Shown piece by piece: positions 1-13,629 of a DNA stretch of 64,000 bases. The translations under genes were made by a program, and so were the position numbers. This DNA is from Motacilla alba alba (lineage: Eukaryota; Chordata; Aves; Passeriformes; Motacillidae), in NCBI RefSeq assembly GCF_015832195.1, contig NC_052046.1, forward strand, positions 29,912,911 to 29,976,910, in the 5' to 3' direction. The first letter of the stretch is position 1; each line of letters begins with the position of its first letter. The notes beneath the pieces were generated by a model. It saw nothing but the letters and a program-made list of their open reading frames with translations, had not been told where the DNA came from and searched no databases.

Positions 1-3000
1 TCTGCAATCATTCCCCAAGTACTTTAATGAGACAGCTGTGCTTAAGTAATAGAGTAGTTATTCTGTTTCTCAGGAACTTTGACTTTTGCCCTGGGGCCCT
101 GGAGTCGAACTTGGAAATGTCTGGCTGTTTGACTGATGGTGGGCATAGATTTGTTTTAGAGAACACTTGACAAAAAATGTGAAACAACAAATGCACTCTT
201 GTTGACTACCACTATGCTGGTCTGGGATGAAATGGGCATTGCAGCTTGAGGTTGATGCTTTGTCCTTTCACATTCTGGCAGTTGATGCCAGTCAGGTCAG
301 TCTGTAGGTTTTGTGATTCAGAACTGTACTTCTGCTTCCTAACTTGCCCTGCTTTGCCGACACATAAAAACAGAATTCTTGCATCCTATCCCTATACTTT
401 TCGCATCCTATCCATATACTTCTCCCATAAAGAAAGGGCTAAATCATTTCCCATTAAAACTGGTAATTTCTACAGCTGACAGATACCCCAGGCATGGAAT
501 TTCATAGCATAACAGCATAGTGGTTTGGCTTAGATTCAAATTTTGTATCTGCCTCCAGAGGCTATAGCAGGAGAATTCAGAAACAAAATAAATACTCCTT
601 AACATTCTAAGCAAAAACTGATAGGGATAAATATTCTATTACAAGATTGGAAGATATGAGTTTTTGTTACAGGCTAAAGTGGCCTTAAAGGTGTGATTTA
701 TAACTTAATGTAAACTGTTAAAAATAGGACAGAAGAATTCTCTTCAAGTTACTAGCTAACACATTAAGTAATGGCAAAAGAGTAAATTCAAGTATGCCAA
801 ACTAAAAATTGCCTCTCTAAGAGCAAAAATTATTCAAATAGCCATAAAAATTGAATGCTATGCACAAATGAAAAATCATGTTTGGCATCCTTGCCAAAAA
901 CTTCTAAACCACTAAATCTTTTCTCACTTGATTTCAATTTTAATTTACATGAAGGAACCTTAGATAATTATTTTTCCTTAAATTTCCACTTTGTAAAGTA
1001 AAATTATACTAAGTATAAAGGGGTTTTTCCTGCAGTATAAAAAGAAAGCAGTTGGCTCTAATACAAGTTGGCTACATTTCAAATAAATGCAAGAAAATGC
1101 TGCTTTCTTAATCACTTTATAGATTTATATTTATTGGAATTCAAAGGTCTTCATGTATAAGGAGAGTAATACATAGACTTTAAAAGGTAAGGCCAGTGAA
1201 ATCACACATTCTGAGGTATTTTTAATAAAATCAAAAGAATAAAAAAACAAAGAAAAAAGTAGTCACTGTCCAGGTTAGATAATAAACATCTGATGCCATT
1301 TGTGCCTTCATCTTAGCGTCATCCCAGATGATGGAATGGCATGTTTTCAGCATATTTTCAATGTATGGTCACTGCCAGTATGAATTCACCTTAATTATCT
1401 TCTGAAGACTTGCAGTCTGTCTTCACCACAAAGCAGAGTAAGGTACCAGTGATTCCAAACCAAAGGCTCCATAGCTTGACCAACAGAGTTTTCATGTAGG
1501 CCTCATGAAGGATGTTGTCTGTGAATGCTTCCAGGTGCCCTTTGCAGCCTCAGATCTATTTTAAGACATGAAAAAGGGGAAAAAAAGGATCGTTCTTCTT
1601 ATTTCACACCCTCTGGTGTGTTAAAACTTTGACAACCCTCGAATCCCAATTTAAAAACTTTTAATGTTTCTATTTAGTCAGTGGGATCAGGTGCCATACA
1701 AGATTTTATCTCACACTGGAAATTGACTGAGTAGCTACTGAGGAGGCAGTTCATCTATGTTAATGAACTTGACAGGCATGAAAACAGTGTTTTTTATGTC
1801 CAGTAGATGTTGTGAGTTTGCCTGGCTGCTGCAGAGAACATTACTGATGCACTGGGGTGAACGTACATTCCCAAGTTCTTACTCAGCTTTTGGTTTGGCT
1901 GTGCCCCCACCAACTAATTGTGCAAACAGGCTTCTACTTCCAGAAATGTTAGCAGTAGATGTTTACTGTGCAACAACCCATTCTTGTAAAAAATCCTCTT
2001 TATTAGCAATTTCCTCTGGAAAATGTCAGGTCTTTATTTCTTACTCAACTAGAAAGGAAACCACTTTATTATCATATGGTTTTTATTATTTTTTTTATTT
2101 TTATTGCTTAAAGATAGCAAACTTTTGGCAAGAAATACTGATTAGATGTGTCAAAAAGGGATAAAATTATTACTTAATGTGTATGGATATTATACTACCT
2201 AGCATGTTACAATAAACATATTAGGACTAATTATTCCTCAGGCTGAAGGCAAAGGCATGCACCTGATGCCTGTGCTGACAACCCATCAAGGGAAAGGCTG
2301 CTCTACAGGTGTTGATTCAATCAGAAGTTTCACAGACGAGTGAGTGGTTTCCGCTACCTATTTTATTTTATTAAGAGGGTCCTTCCAGATCTTAGCAGCT
2401 ATAGAAAGATTTTTTTCCTCTTTCTGCTATGTAACTAGAAATGAAAAAATTATCACATGCCCTGTCACAGGTTTTGTGAAACAGCAACAGAAAGAGAAGG
2501 AGAAAGGCCTGTAATGGAGAGAGGCATGTATTTGTGTGACATGGTAGTGCTGTAAGAATTTTGAATACAGTTGTTATCTTTGAGCACACACAGATGGGTA
2601 TGATCTCCCCTGGCACAAACTGCTGCATGTGTAGCACAGAAGGGCCAGCAACTGGAAATGCATGAATTTGTTTCACAGCCCTTTTAGGATCTAGAGTTTT
2701 CTAAGGCAAGATCATAAAATTGTACATAGTTAGCATTCTTTCATCTGGAAAGTATCAGTTTGGTAGTTTTCCTCAGTTTAAACCTATATGTGCTTGAAGA
2801 ACTGGGTTTTTATCTGTTATTTCTTACCTTTTCATGGTTTGACTTCAGTAAGTTGAAAATTATGTACAAGTAAATACACAGTTGTGACCCTGACTACCTA
2901 GGTGACCTTTGGCAGACCTCTTACATTTTTGTCCAGTTTTTGCATTTATAAATTGAAGACATTAATCTTTCAAGCATTGCTAAGGATTTTGAAACAATTC

Positions 3001-3224
3001 ATTTCCTAATTTCCTAAATAAAGAAAATTATCCAGCCTTTGAAGTGCAAGTGTTCCATTATTCCTAGCTTCTCATCTAGGAAGCTAATCATCGGGTTAGC
3101 AAATACTTATCGGTTTTGTCATCAAAAAAAGTGATCTATTGGGCACAGATAATATACATTAAAAACCAACGGTTATAACCACCCTTCTTTTCTCTACTCT
3201 CTACTGTTGTCCTTGTTCCTGCAG
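1..3224 (+). other. TRPM3: TRPM3 intron, 3' part
   Basis: This is A+T-rich intronic sequence ending at the acceptor of exon a. I see no recognisable exon, RNA gene or clear transposon. Open frames such as the 135-codon one at 1757-2164 show no family resemblance. A T-rich pyrimidine tract lies before the acceptor at 3183-3224. Confidence 0.8.
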
Positions 3225-3438
3225 TATGTACGTGTGTCTTTTGACACAAAGCCTGACCTTCTTCTGCATCTGATGACCAAAGAGTGGCAACTTGAGCTCC
3301 CCAAACTTCTCATCTCCGTGCACGGGGGCCTTCAGAATTTTGAGCTTCAGCCAAAACTCAAACAAGTCTTTGGAAAAGGACTTATTAAGGCTGCAATGAC
3401 TACTGGAGCATGGATATTCACTGGAGGAGTAAACACAG
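3225..3438 (+). CDS. TRPM3: TRPM3 internal exon a (TRPM homology region)
   Basis: The exon is 214 nt, with acceptor ...TTCCTGCAG at 3216-3224 and donor GTAAGA at 3439. It encodes 71 residues beginning [11 protein letters not shown] and ending [11 protein letters not shown], plus the first base of a split glycine codon completed by the next exon. It holds the TRPM signatures [11 protein letters not shown] and [17 protein letters not shown]. These belong to the Rossmann-like SLOG/LSDAT fold at the start of the melastatin homology region. Reading begins in phase 0. The exon that supplies the preceding residues is not in the window. An open frame extends on both sides of the exon, but the splice sites and the end of similarity define its limits. 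Confidence 0.96.
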
Positions 3439-4379
3439 GTAAGAGCAACATTGAAATAAAAGCACAGTGGCATCTACGAGACTTCATCACAAAAAAAAAA
3501 GGGGAAAAAGTAGGAATTATGAGATTAGAAAGCTGTTCTATGTTTTATTTTATTAGTAATTTCTGTACTATGTGAAAACAAGAAAATGCAAAGTTCATAC
3601 CAACCTGGCAGCTGGTATAAAACAGCATAAAAGGTTTGCTAACATATGAAAAGCCCACTTTGGAGAAGAAAATAAAACCTCCTGCAAGGCAATTGTATTA
3701 GTATATCACCAAGGAAGAATTTATAAGGTCAGCTGTGAGCTGCAGGGAAGGACTACTAGTCAAAGAAGTCCAACTCTTATTACACAAAACTGAAAATGCT
3801 TTCATCCAGAAAGGACCTTTATTTTACTCAATCAGGTGATCCAAAGTATTAAAGGAAAAGAATTCTGGTTTTTGGATGTGGTGGGAAACATCTTCCTTAC
3901 TTATAGAGAGCTCAACCTAATGTTTTGCTATTACATTTTCATCAAGAGCAGTATCTACCATTTCTAGTCAAAGAGCATCTGTGATACACCAAACAGGTGT
4001 CCTAGGGACCCAAGACAGCAGCTGGCCCAGCTCTGCTAGCAGACAGCATGTACACTTTGGGAATAAGCTGCAAAACGTAGGTCCCTAGACAAAAAATTCT
4101 GGCATTGACATCTCAGTTACCCTCCCTGAAGGAGGCAGAAAGGCGGAGAGATTCAGGGAAAAGTTAAAAAAGTTCTGCTACAGAGAATTGCAAAAAGTTT
4201 TGAGCTAGACACAAATTTGTAAATTCTTATGTCATTCTCATTTGCTGCAGTAACAAAGCTCTAATTTTTTACTTTAGTAAGAGTGTATCTTCTTACCGTC
4301 TCTGAAAAACAATGTAATCATTCTATTGTGTGTTAATTTTAGTGCATGGTGGATCAACTCCTGCATGTTTGAATATATA

Positions 4380-5068
4380 TGTTTAGTAGAAGTCTTGGAC
4401 TTGGTTTTCAAAGCACATCAAATTTAAAACAGTACTTAGATTTATCACAGCAGCAATACATCCCGCTGGCCGCCCTGCATGGCTTGAGTTGCAGTCAGAG
4501 GGCTCAGAGACCTTGGCACAGAGCCCAAGACCCCTGTGCCTTTGTTTTTGATCCGTGGAAAAAATTACCAACCTTATATGAGGATCTGAAAGCCATGAAA
4601 GTTTAGGTAGAATGATAGTTAGTTTGTCATAGGGTGAAAAGTAGAATTTTGGGGTTTGTATAATGGGGGTTCGGGGAGGCAAGATGGAGGAATCTGGGCA
4701 TGTCCAGTCTTTCTCCTTCTTCTTCTTGGCCTCCATCTTCTGCTGTGATGGTGGCACTTTTGGATTGGTTTAGAGTAGATATGGACTGTCTAACATAGGT
4801 GATAGGTAATGGAAAATAATTGTAAATAAAGTACACATAGTTTTTAGTATAAAAAGATACCACCACCCTGAGGGTGGACAGTGTGCCTTGGGCTGACCTG
4901 CTGAACGGACCTCAGTGGGTCAGAGAAAGAATGTACTAGATAAGAGAAAATAAACAACCTTGAAAACCAGAACAGAAGAATCCTGACTCCTTCTTCAACT
5001 GCCAGACTGGGAAAAGAGACTTTTAATGTTCTCAGGGCCATCTTGACCAGCAGAGATTCCAAGATACA
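4380..5068 (+). mobile_element. ERV long terminal repeat, probably solo, sense to TRPM3
   Basis: The order of signals is that of a retroviral LTR on the + strand: a U3-like stretch, a TATA-like TATAAAAAG at 4848-4856, a poly(A) signal AATAAA at 4949-4954 and a probable CA end at 5067-5068. The text from about 4440 onward resembles an abundant songbird ERV LTR that I recognise by eye. No gag, pol or env coding sequence adjoins it, so it is a solo LTR or an isolated copy. The 5' end is uncertain (4345-4380) and I could not find a target-site duplication. It lies about 0.9 kb after exon a in sense orientation, so its promoter and poly(A) signals could in principle act on TRPM3 transcripts. Confidence 0.65.
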
Positions 5069-5071
5069 AGT

Positions 5072-5230
5072 AGCACAGAATCATAGAATATGTTGAGTTG
5101 GAAGCAACCCACAAGGTTCAAAGAGTCCAGCTCCTGGCCCTGCACAGGACATCCCCAGAAATCACACCACGTGTCTGTGAATGTTGTCCAAAGATTTTTT
5201 GAACTCTGGCAGGCTTGGTGCCTGAAGAAA
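5072..5230 (-). mobile_element. CR1 LINE fragment (3' end)
   Basis: It begins AGAATCATAGAAT and continues through TGGAAGCAACCCACAAGGTT and CATCCCCAGAAATCACACCA. This is the reverse complement of the CR1 3' end, with its ATTCTATG-type terminal repeat. CR1 is the main avian LINE and copies are usually truncated at the 5' end. The fragment abuts the LTR at 5068. Confidence 0.8.
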
Positions 5231-6939
5231 GCAAAGAGGCATAGTTTTTGGAGTGTTAGATAAATAGACAGAAATGTAATATGCCCCACATCTCTTCAAA
5301 ATAAAGAATAAAATCAGGTTAATGTTGATCTGTGCACTCTGGTGGTAATAATATTAGTTGTCAGATACTCTCGTCCTGATGATGGCAAAGACAGATGTAA
5401 GTTTTGTATTAAAATTACATCAGAAGAATGTACATGTTGTACACTTAATACAGTTGATTACCAGAGCAACTGTAGAAATCAAAATACATTTTTTTTTTTA
5501 AAGGACGAACGATAACACTTGTACTTAGCAAATGCACAACTGCTTCCTACCATTTTTCAAATCCTCATATTCGCAAATGCCAGAACAATACAAATGAACC
5601 GGGAAAGTCATCATAAATGCTGTTGAAAAGGGCTGTTTTTCTTAGACAAAACAATATAGTTCAAGTGGCTCTCTGCTGTTTTAAAAACAAACAATTCAAA
5701 AATAAATTTTGCAATATCAATAATCTCTTGTTTCTTTAATATCTGGAGGAAAGCAGTTGATTGCTCTAGGACTAGGTTTTCAAACTGCATAGCTGAAAAT
5801 TATTTGTGAAATCATAAAAACTGAGAATTTCTCGGTACAGTCTCTTTTGTTGAAGATGAATATTAAAATTGAGTTTCTCTTATGGAAAATTATAACTGAA
5901 ATGTCCTGAAATACTGCTGCTAGACTGAGAATCAGTGATGTGGGAGAGACAGAGCATACCTGGCTATAACCAAGACTGTTGTTCTGAAAATTCATGTCAT
6001 GCTGAAAGTTGTTTATTCTAAACAAGAGAAATTTTTGCAGTCTGGATAGATTTTCTGTTTAAAATCCTTTAGGCTGTTGGATCACTGCTTAATTCATAGC
6101 TGATGGCAGATACAGTGTTGGGGTTTTTTTAACCTTCCACCACAGGAGGAATACTAGACTCAAGGACTCAGAGGATCTGTTAGGTTGTGGGGAGTTTTCT
6201 TACATTTATAGTCATTTACAGTTCAGAAAACTAAAACCAAAATCATAACAATTGTGTGACTGTAATTTCTATCCAGTCATCTTGAAATCATGAAATTTAA
6301 ACAATATGGAAACTCAGCAACTGAGAATCAGGTAATATTTGCAGCAAACCCACAGGTCTGCTTCAGTGCAGCCACATCCTAAAAATAGTTGTTAATAGAC
6401 AGATTAAATTAATAATTAAAATATTTAAATTAATAAATTAAAATATTATTTTATTAAATGAATGGAGAAATGACACTTGTCCTTTGCACAGAGATACCAC
6501 TGAAACACTGCCAAAGCTGGTGTAGGGCAAGCAAGCAGCCCTTGGAAGAATGCTGGGAAGCAGCCATTCTCTCTGTGCTAATTTCTGTTTTCTCACTGAT
6601 TCCCAGGGTGGGGTACTAGTACTCTGCTGGAAGCTATCTCAAGTGACAGAGTTTGTTTGGAAAGAGTGACAAAATAGCTTCATCACAGAGTAGCATAATG
6701 ATGTTTTCACATTTCCATCCTTGATTGGGAGCATTTGTGTATGAGCTGCACTTCTGAGGGAGTTGGGGGGTGGGAGGCGGAGACCACAATTAATTCCTAT
6801 GCTTCTTTCTGTGCCTGGAAATACACAAATGCTTGCATGCACATGTGAGCACAAGTGCAGATAAATAAGTGACAGTGAACAGTCAGCATTTCCATTCTTC
6901 TGTCTAAAGCTGCTACTATTACTTCATTTAGTAATTTTT

Positions 6940-6974
6940 GGATTCAATAAAATGGATTCAATAAAATGGATTCA
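6940..6974. repeat. 14-bp tandem repeat, 2.5 copies
   Basis: The unit GGATTCAATAAAAT occurs at 6940-6953 and 6954-6967, followed by a partial GGATTCA. Confidence 0.9.
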
Positions 6975-7059
6975 TGGAAATTAATAATAAGAAATAGGAC
7001 TGTATTCATAGTTTTACTTAATTGTAAGGATAGGCACAGGTATTCCCTAAAAAAACTAG

Positions 7060-7296
<237 letters not shown>

Positions 7297-9532
7297 TAAA
7301 TCTTCCAGTTATTTTTCCTGTCCTCTCCATCCCTCACTTAGCAGTTCATCTTAGAATTGCTGTCTGCAGCAAAAAGTCAATGTATACACAGGTTTTCCAT
7401 TAGGGTTGATGGGAGGTTTTGATACAGCAGCAATAAAAATTCCTGCCCTGTATCTTATTTAAAAATAAATTATAAGGGCAATTCATTAAAAGCTACTCTT
7501 GAAAATATATCAAAGCTTCATCCTTAGAATTCTATGAACATGGAAAGGTGCTTAAGAAAATACTGGTTGCAAAACTTGGAATCTGGTTTATTTTCAAACA
7601 ATACTGTGATGCCTTGGTTAAATTCAAAATTTCAAGCTATCCTCCTTAGAATATATTCCCTCCCATAAATTTTTATTGATGTAACTTTAAAAGGTCTTAT
7701 TGGGTGTTGTAGGTAAGAGTGACCTCAAATAACTCACTTTCAGCCACTTTCTGAAGGACAGGGCTGGTGTTTCTCCTATTCTTTCACACCATTCTTCTCT
7801 TAAAATTCCAATACAGTAAGATTAACTCCTTAATTTTAAATACATGAATAGTTCATCTGCACTGGTTATTTGTTACCTGAAACTTTTCTGAACATATTTT
7901 TTTTCTCTCTTCTGGTTCATTCATAAGAAATCTGTCTGAGAACTAGTGACTAATTATGAATGGAAGAGATACAGTTTTAAATCTCCATAAACAACTTCTT
8001 CCTAGTGTTCATTAGCCTAAAACATTCATGTTCTGTATCCATGTCCAAGTAGGGAAGGGGAAGAAGATTCAAGTATCTCTTAAGTCAGGGGAGTTACAAT
8101 GATTACAAAGAAAATTATCCAACTGGAGTTTATTGTAATCCACTATGAAAGTAGAAATGTTAGGGAGAAGTGTATTAGCATGGAGTTTTGTGCTCTAATA
8201 CCACAAAAACAAGTATAATCAGACTTTGCCACAGTAATTCTGAGTTACCAATGAACTCTTCTGAGGTGCAGTGCAGAAGGTAATTAGCAGAAAAAGCTAA
8301 TCACAAGGATGCATTGTATCTTCTTAAAGAAGTATAATGTACACTTCATTTTCAAATACATAGTGTTTAGTGATTAGGCATGGGGTTCTGGAAATGTAGC
8401 AGAAAAACATAAGAAAAACATAAGATTAGCCATGAATTTTCAAACATTCCTATTCCTTTATTACTTTTTTCCTCCTGTTGCAAAGCTACCTCAGATCTGA
8501 GGCAGTCACTGCCTGTTTAAGAGGATCTGGAGCCTTCTTTTGCAGAAAAAGCTAAAAAACCCCTTGGTTTCCCAGATGTTCCAGCCAAGAGGAACAGCCC
8601 CCCTGACTTCTGATTTCTTTAAGTAATGTTTTCCTCTAAATATCCTTCCAATTTAACAGGAAACCAAGAAGTTGTATGGTAATTTTATTTTAAAATAAAC
8701 AACTTTTTTAAAAAAAAACCTTTCTGATTAATGCACAAAATATTTGATACTTACTCTGATCATCAGATACAAAATGAAAAAAAGTTTAATATAAAGTTAC
8801 AGCTAATTTGAGTAGGGTCTTCTATTAAAGTAGACACAATTATGTCAGTAGGGTTACAATTACAGGGTCATCACTAAGGACAAAAATATTTCAAAATATA
8901 CCTTTGATAGAAGACGTAAAATTTAGCCTGTCAACCTCCTGGCCCCAAATAGTTTTATAAAATTATTGATCAATGGCATGATGTAATGCTGAAGCACTTC
9001 TGGTTTTATCCATCTCTGATGCATATGTAATGATACCGCTTTATGCTTACTGATATCAAATTTCATCTTCCATTTAATTACCTCATCAGTCTGTTTTATG
9101 AAGACTTTAGTCCGCTGAAATATTTGTAAGCTTTTCACCCTCTAATTAATCACAAATCCCTTATACCTATGCTGAAGGGAATATATCACAGCTTGAGGTA
9201 GGCCACTTATGTCACTAAATCTTCTTAGTAAGAGCCTTCACAAAAAATACCTTTTCCTTCTCACTGTTTTCCCACCCTTCCCCCCAGCTTTCCTCAGTCA
9301 CTTATGCCTCAAAGGACTTCCTCTCTTATTCAATGCATGCAGTTTCTTTAGAAGCATTTGGTGAGGAAGCTGTTTTGGAAGCTTTTTAAAAATCAAAGTG
9401 TGCTATATTGACTGGCTCATTAGAGGTGAATGCTGTGAAATGAACCGAGAAGGGGAAATGTAAATAGTACCATAAGCATGTAAAATGAATCATCATTAAG
9501 CAAGAAACAAAGGCCACAAAGGATTATACAAA

Positions 9533-9551
9533 GGGGGGGGGGGGGGGGGGG
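9533..9551. repeat. Poly(G) tract, 19 bases
   Basis: An uninterrupted run of 19 G lies between AAA and AA in A+T-rich intron. Such runs can form G-quadruplex DNA or RNA and are prone to length error in sequencing. Confidence 0.95.
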
Positions 9552-10976
9552 AAGTCTACCAATAGTAAAAGACTTGGTGAACTCTGGCATCAATGTGGAT
9601 TTATGACTATATGCACTATGTCTAGTTAAATTATGATCAGAACTGAGGAGTTATAAAAACATGCCCTTCCAGCATCAGATAGAGGCAGAAGACTGTTGTA
9701 GTCTTGGGTTTTAGAGGGACAGGGGGTGCAGAGGGGGAGCTGTGGTCATTGCACATGCCCCAGCGCAAATGACCTCCTGGTGCCTCATGGCAAGGGATGC
9801 GTGCTCAGCAGAGGTGCTCCTCTGCTAATGCCTCAGCCTTAAGGACACAGAAGCCATAGCTGAGGGCTTTAATTATATTTACCAGCTGTTCCAAGTCAGT
9901 CAGCCTTCAAGAATCCTGGGGTACTTCCTCAGAGCCATAAAGAAAACTGACCAAGTTAAAGGAAATATTATTGCGGTTTGCTATTTGTTATATTGTGATG
10001 ATTAAAGACCCCTAAAGACACGTCTTACTCCAGTACTGTAAAAGCAGTATAGCAGAAAATAGTGCAACTCTTCATACTCTCCGATTCTAATTTAGAAACA
10101 AAGGACAAAAGGGAGGTAGTTGCCTTATTTCCCCATATTTTCTGACAGAACTGAGAAAGTAAAGTGGCTTGCTCAGTCTTGTAGAAAACTGTGATTGTAA
10201 ACAAGTTTCTTCCTACACACAGAACCATTCTCCCTTCTGAAAGAGTACACTTTGTAAGTCATTGTAGCATGCATGTCTCTGCTTTCAGTGTCTGTTCAGT
10301 CCTCATTTGGGTTTAATTCCAAGTCACCTCAGTAGAAGATCAGGGGCAAAGATACAGACTGGCATATTTGTAGCATATGTGGAGAATTTGGACCAGGAAC
10401 CAAAAGGTCTAAGAACCTCTGAATTAAATCAGGAACTACTCTGTTCCCTGGTATGCTCCAGAGCAACAAGGCTGCAGAACTGGCTTAATTTGAACAACAC
10501 TTGCTACTCCTTGAGAAGAAGAACATGCATCTCTTTCTTTTTCCATCACTACTTTGAGCTCACTGTTTGTCACAAACTTTTTGCCTCCATATAGAGTGCT
10601 CAGATTCATGCACTGGTTCACACGGCACTTGCAGGCTCGTTGTCATGGTGAGTTATCCTGAGAGATTTTTCAAGTCTCTATGTTGAGTGTCATGTGCCTA
10701 CAGGGAATCTAAGGAGAGCAACAGTGCTTCTCATTCAAGCTCGCTGCCACTTCAGGGCGCAAAGGCAAGGGCTGGGGTCAGCCCAGCCACTCACCTACTC
10801 ACAGAATTCCCTCAGCCCATGCAGCATGAGTACTGCTTCACAGCATGGCTGCTGTCGCATTCATTAAACTGTATTTGGAGGGACTGTCTTGAGCATAAAC
10901 GATTCCTTTCAGCTCTGCAGAGGAAGATGTCAAGGGACATTATTCCCTATTCTTCCTATTCTCCCTATTCTCATTG

Positions 10977-11105
10977 CAAGGTTGGATGGGACTTCAAGCA
11001 GTCTAGTCTAGTGGAAGGTGTCCCTGCCCATGGTGAGCAGTCTTTAAGGTCAACTGAGTGACCTGTAAGGTCACTTCCAGCCCAAACTGTCATGCAATTC
11101 TATAT
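10977..11105 (+). mobile_element. CR1 LINE fragment (3' end)
   Basis: It matches the CR1 3' region: AAGGTTGGATGGGACTTCAA, then a GTGGAAGGTGTCCCTGCCCA motif, then GGTCACTTCCAGCCCAAACT and a degraded ATTCT-type end. It is diverged and truncated at the 5' end. Confidence 0.8.
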
Positions 11106-13395
11106 CTGTAAAAAGAGGATGAGAAGACAGCTTAAAAAGTCATAGATTTTTCCAGCTATTTAACTTGCCTGTAAAATGCAAGGGATTGAAAAGAACAAAG
11201 GAATGGAAACTGCAAGAGTAGAAATCACAAATCTGCTGAGTGTTGTGGAAGAGCAAGTAACCTCAAGGAAGTAGCCTCAAAGCCTTCTTACCTTCCTGAA
11301 GATTTTGTCAATCCTTTTCTCAGGAAGAGTCTCACAGTGTGGTTTGAGATATTTTATTGTTAAAAAAAAAGAATTCAGATGTTGAATTGCGCATGCTGTG
11401 AACAGTTCAATTGAAAATAATTGTAGTCTCATTTTCACATCCATTATATTTATTAGTAATGTAACTCACCTTGTAGCTAAACACAGAACAAAAGCATAGC
11501 TTTCTAATATGTCCTGCAGCAGGATTACTGAGTCAATACATGAAGGCTTCAGTACTGCAACTCATTAGAGCTGCAGATCAAGATGTCACAGTTAGAAGGT
11601 TTTGAGCTGTGGCTCTCAGGATCAAACCACAAGCTGTCAGTAGAATTTTCTGTACAGTGGCCTGTACTCATACAATGAACAGGCAACTCAAGGGATTCCT
11701 CTTCTGTAATGATGTCCATTTATTGAGAAATGGGGTGGATATCTGTTTAAAAAAATCTGTACTGTTTTAATTTGATTTTAATTGATTTTTGCACATGTGA
11801 GAAAGAGCCTTCCTTCTCTTTCTGACAGTGCCATGGGCTACATGGCTTCTGTATCTGCAGAAGCTAGCTATTAAACACATTCCAGCAGTGTAGTGATATT
11901 TGTTAAGTCATAGGCAGCTGTAGAATAAATTGCTATGAAAGAGTTACCTAAAGAAACAACATTAAAAAAAATCTGAGCCTCTGGGGCTCAGAGTGGGCTG
12001 TTCTCACAGAGTGTAGTGCACTCTCTTGCTGTTGGCCAGCTGCCCTCTAGGTCTTCTCAGACATATTCCCTCCTTTTGCAGGATGAAGAGCTTACAGAGT
12101 ACCCTTTGCATGGCAGTTTACAACAGCAGAAGAAGTTTGCGTATTTCTCCTTGCTGGCCAAGAGTTGACCAAATTAGGCAGACATGCACAAGTGAAAATA
12201 ATATATACAGAGAGATCTCTGGCTAAAGAATTGCTAACACATATTATTTTTAAAGAATTGTGTCTCAGTTAGACATCTCTTTAGAATTACACAGGTGAAA
12301 AGTTTAGGAATAAATCAATAACTAATTATATTTCTGTCTGCAAGCATTTATGTCAAATTTTTAGTGTACATATTTGTGCATTAAAAGCAAAAGACCTGAA
12401 CAATTAATGATATCAGAACTCTGAAGAAAATTCCTTGCAAAGGAAGGATAGCCCAGCTGAGTTTTCTAACAAGTCCTTACTGCACTTCTTCAGCTAGGAC
12501 TTCATTTTACAGATTTTCTGTTTTGTCTCTCCAACAGGACAAGACATACATAAGAAAGGCAGGGAATAATATTGCTAGAAAACCTTTGAAGTATCAGTCA
12601 GGATGCCTTGACACAACACCAATTCTTTTGCTGTGTTAGTACAGTCTTACTTATGTCAACAGACATCCACCAAAGTAGCTGACAGCCAAATGTGGCCCCA
12701 TGCTATTATTTGGTCTGTCTAGTGGCAGACATGAGTCTGAGTCTGGCTATGAGTGGGACAGCCATGAGGCAATTTACTCAGTCTGCTGCACAGTTTCTCC
12801 GGATTAAATCAAATCAAAGGAAGTGAAGCAAACTCCCCATTGAACAGAAAATTTCTAATGCCGTTGTGAACATATGCAACTGCCCTTTCACTGATGATAG
12901 AAGTAGGCCAATAGTTTTTCCAAGAAAATTGAAAATGTGGTGTAATATCATGTGTACACCTCTCCAAGAGTGGAACTCACCTGTATTTGTGTGTCTCCAG
13001 TGCTGGTGGTTCTGCATGAGCCAACACTGATGCTGACATCATGCTGGGTGGGGTCTGTGAAGGACGAATCAAAGAATTTGGTCAGAGCAAGGTGAAATTT
13101 TACACCAACTGTCTAGATAAACAGCACCAGACAGGGTATACAGTGTGTGTGTGTAGTCACCCAGACCTTTGGAGCACTGACCATTAGCTGAATTTTAAAG
13201 GAAGCAGTGAATTTTGGTACTATTGAAAGAGATTACCATGGAAAACCCTTTAAGCCATGTCTGCATCTGAAAGGGCAGTGTTAAGGTCATTTTCTACTTT
13301 ACACACAAAAGACAGTAGTACTCAAGTGCAGTACTTTAATTTTGATTTTTTTCTTTTGTTTCATCTTGTCATCTCATATCTTGTAATTGATTTAG

Positions 13396-13629
<234 letters not shown>

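Noticed and set aside
1757..2164. 135-codon open frame on the + strand
   Set aside because: The composition follows the A+T-rich intron, no domain or family resemblance is seen, and there is no promoter or splice support.
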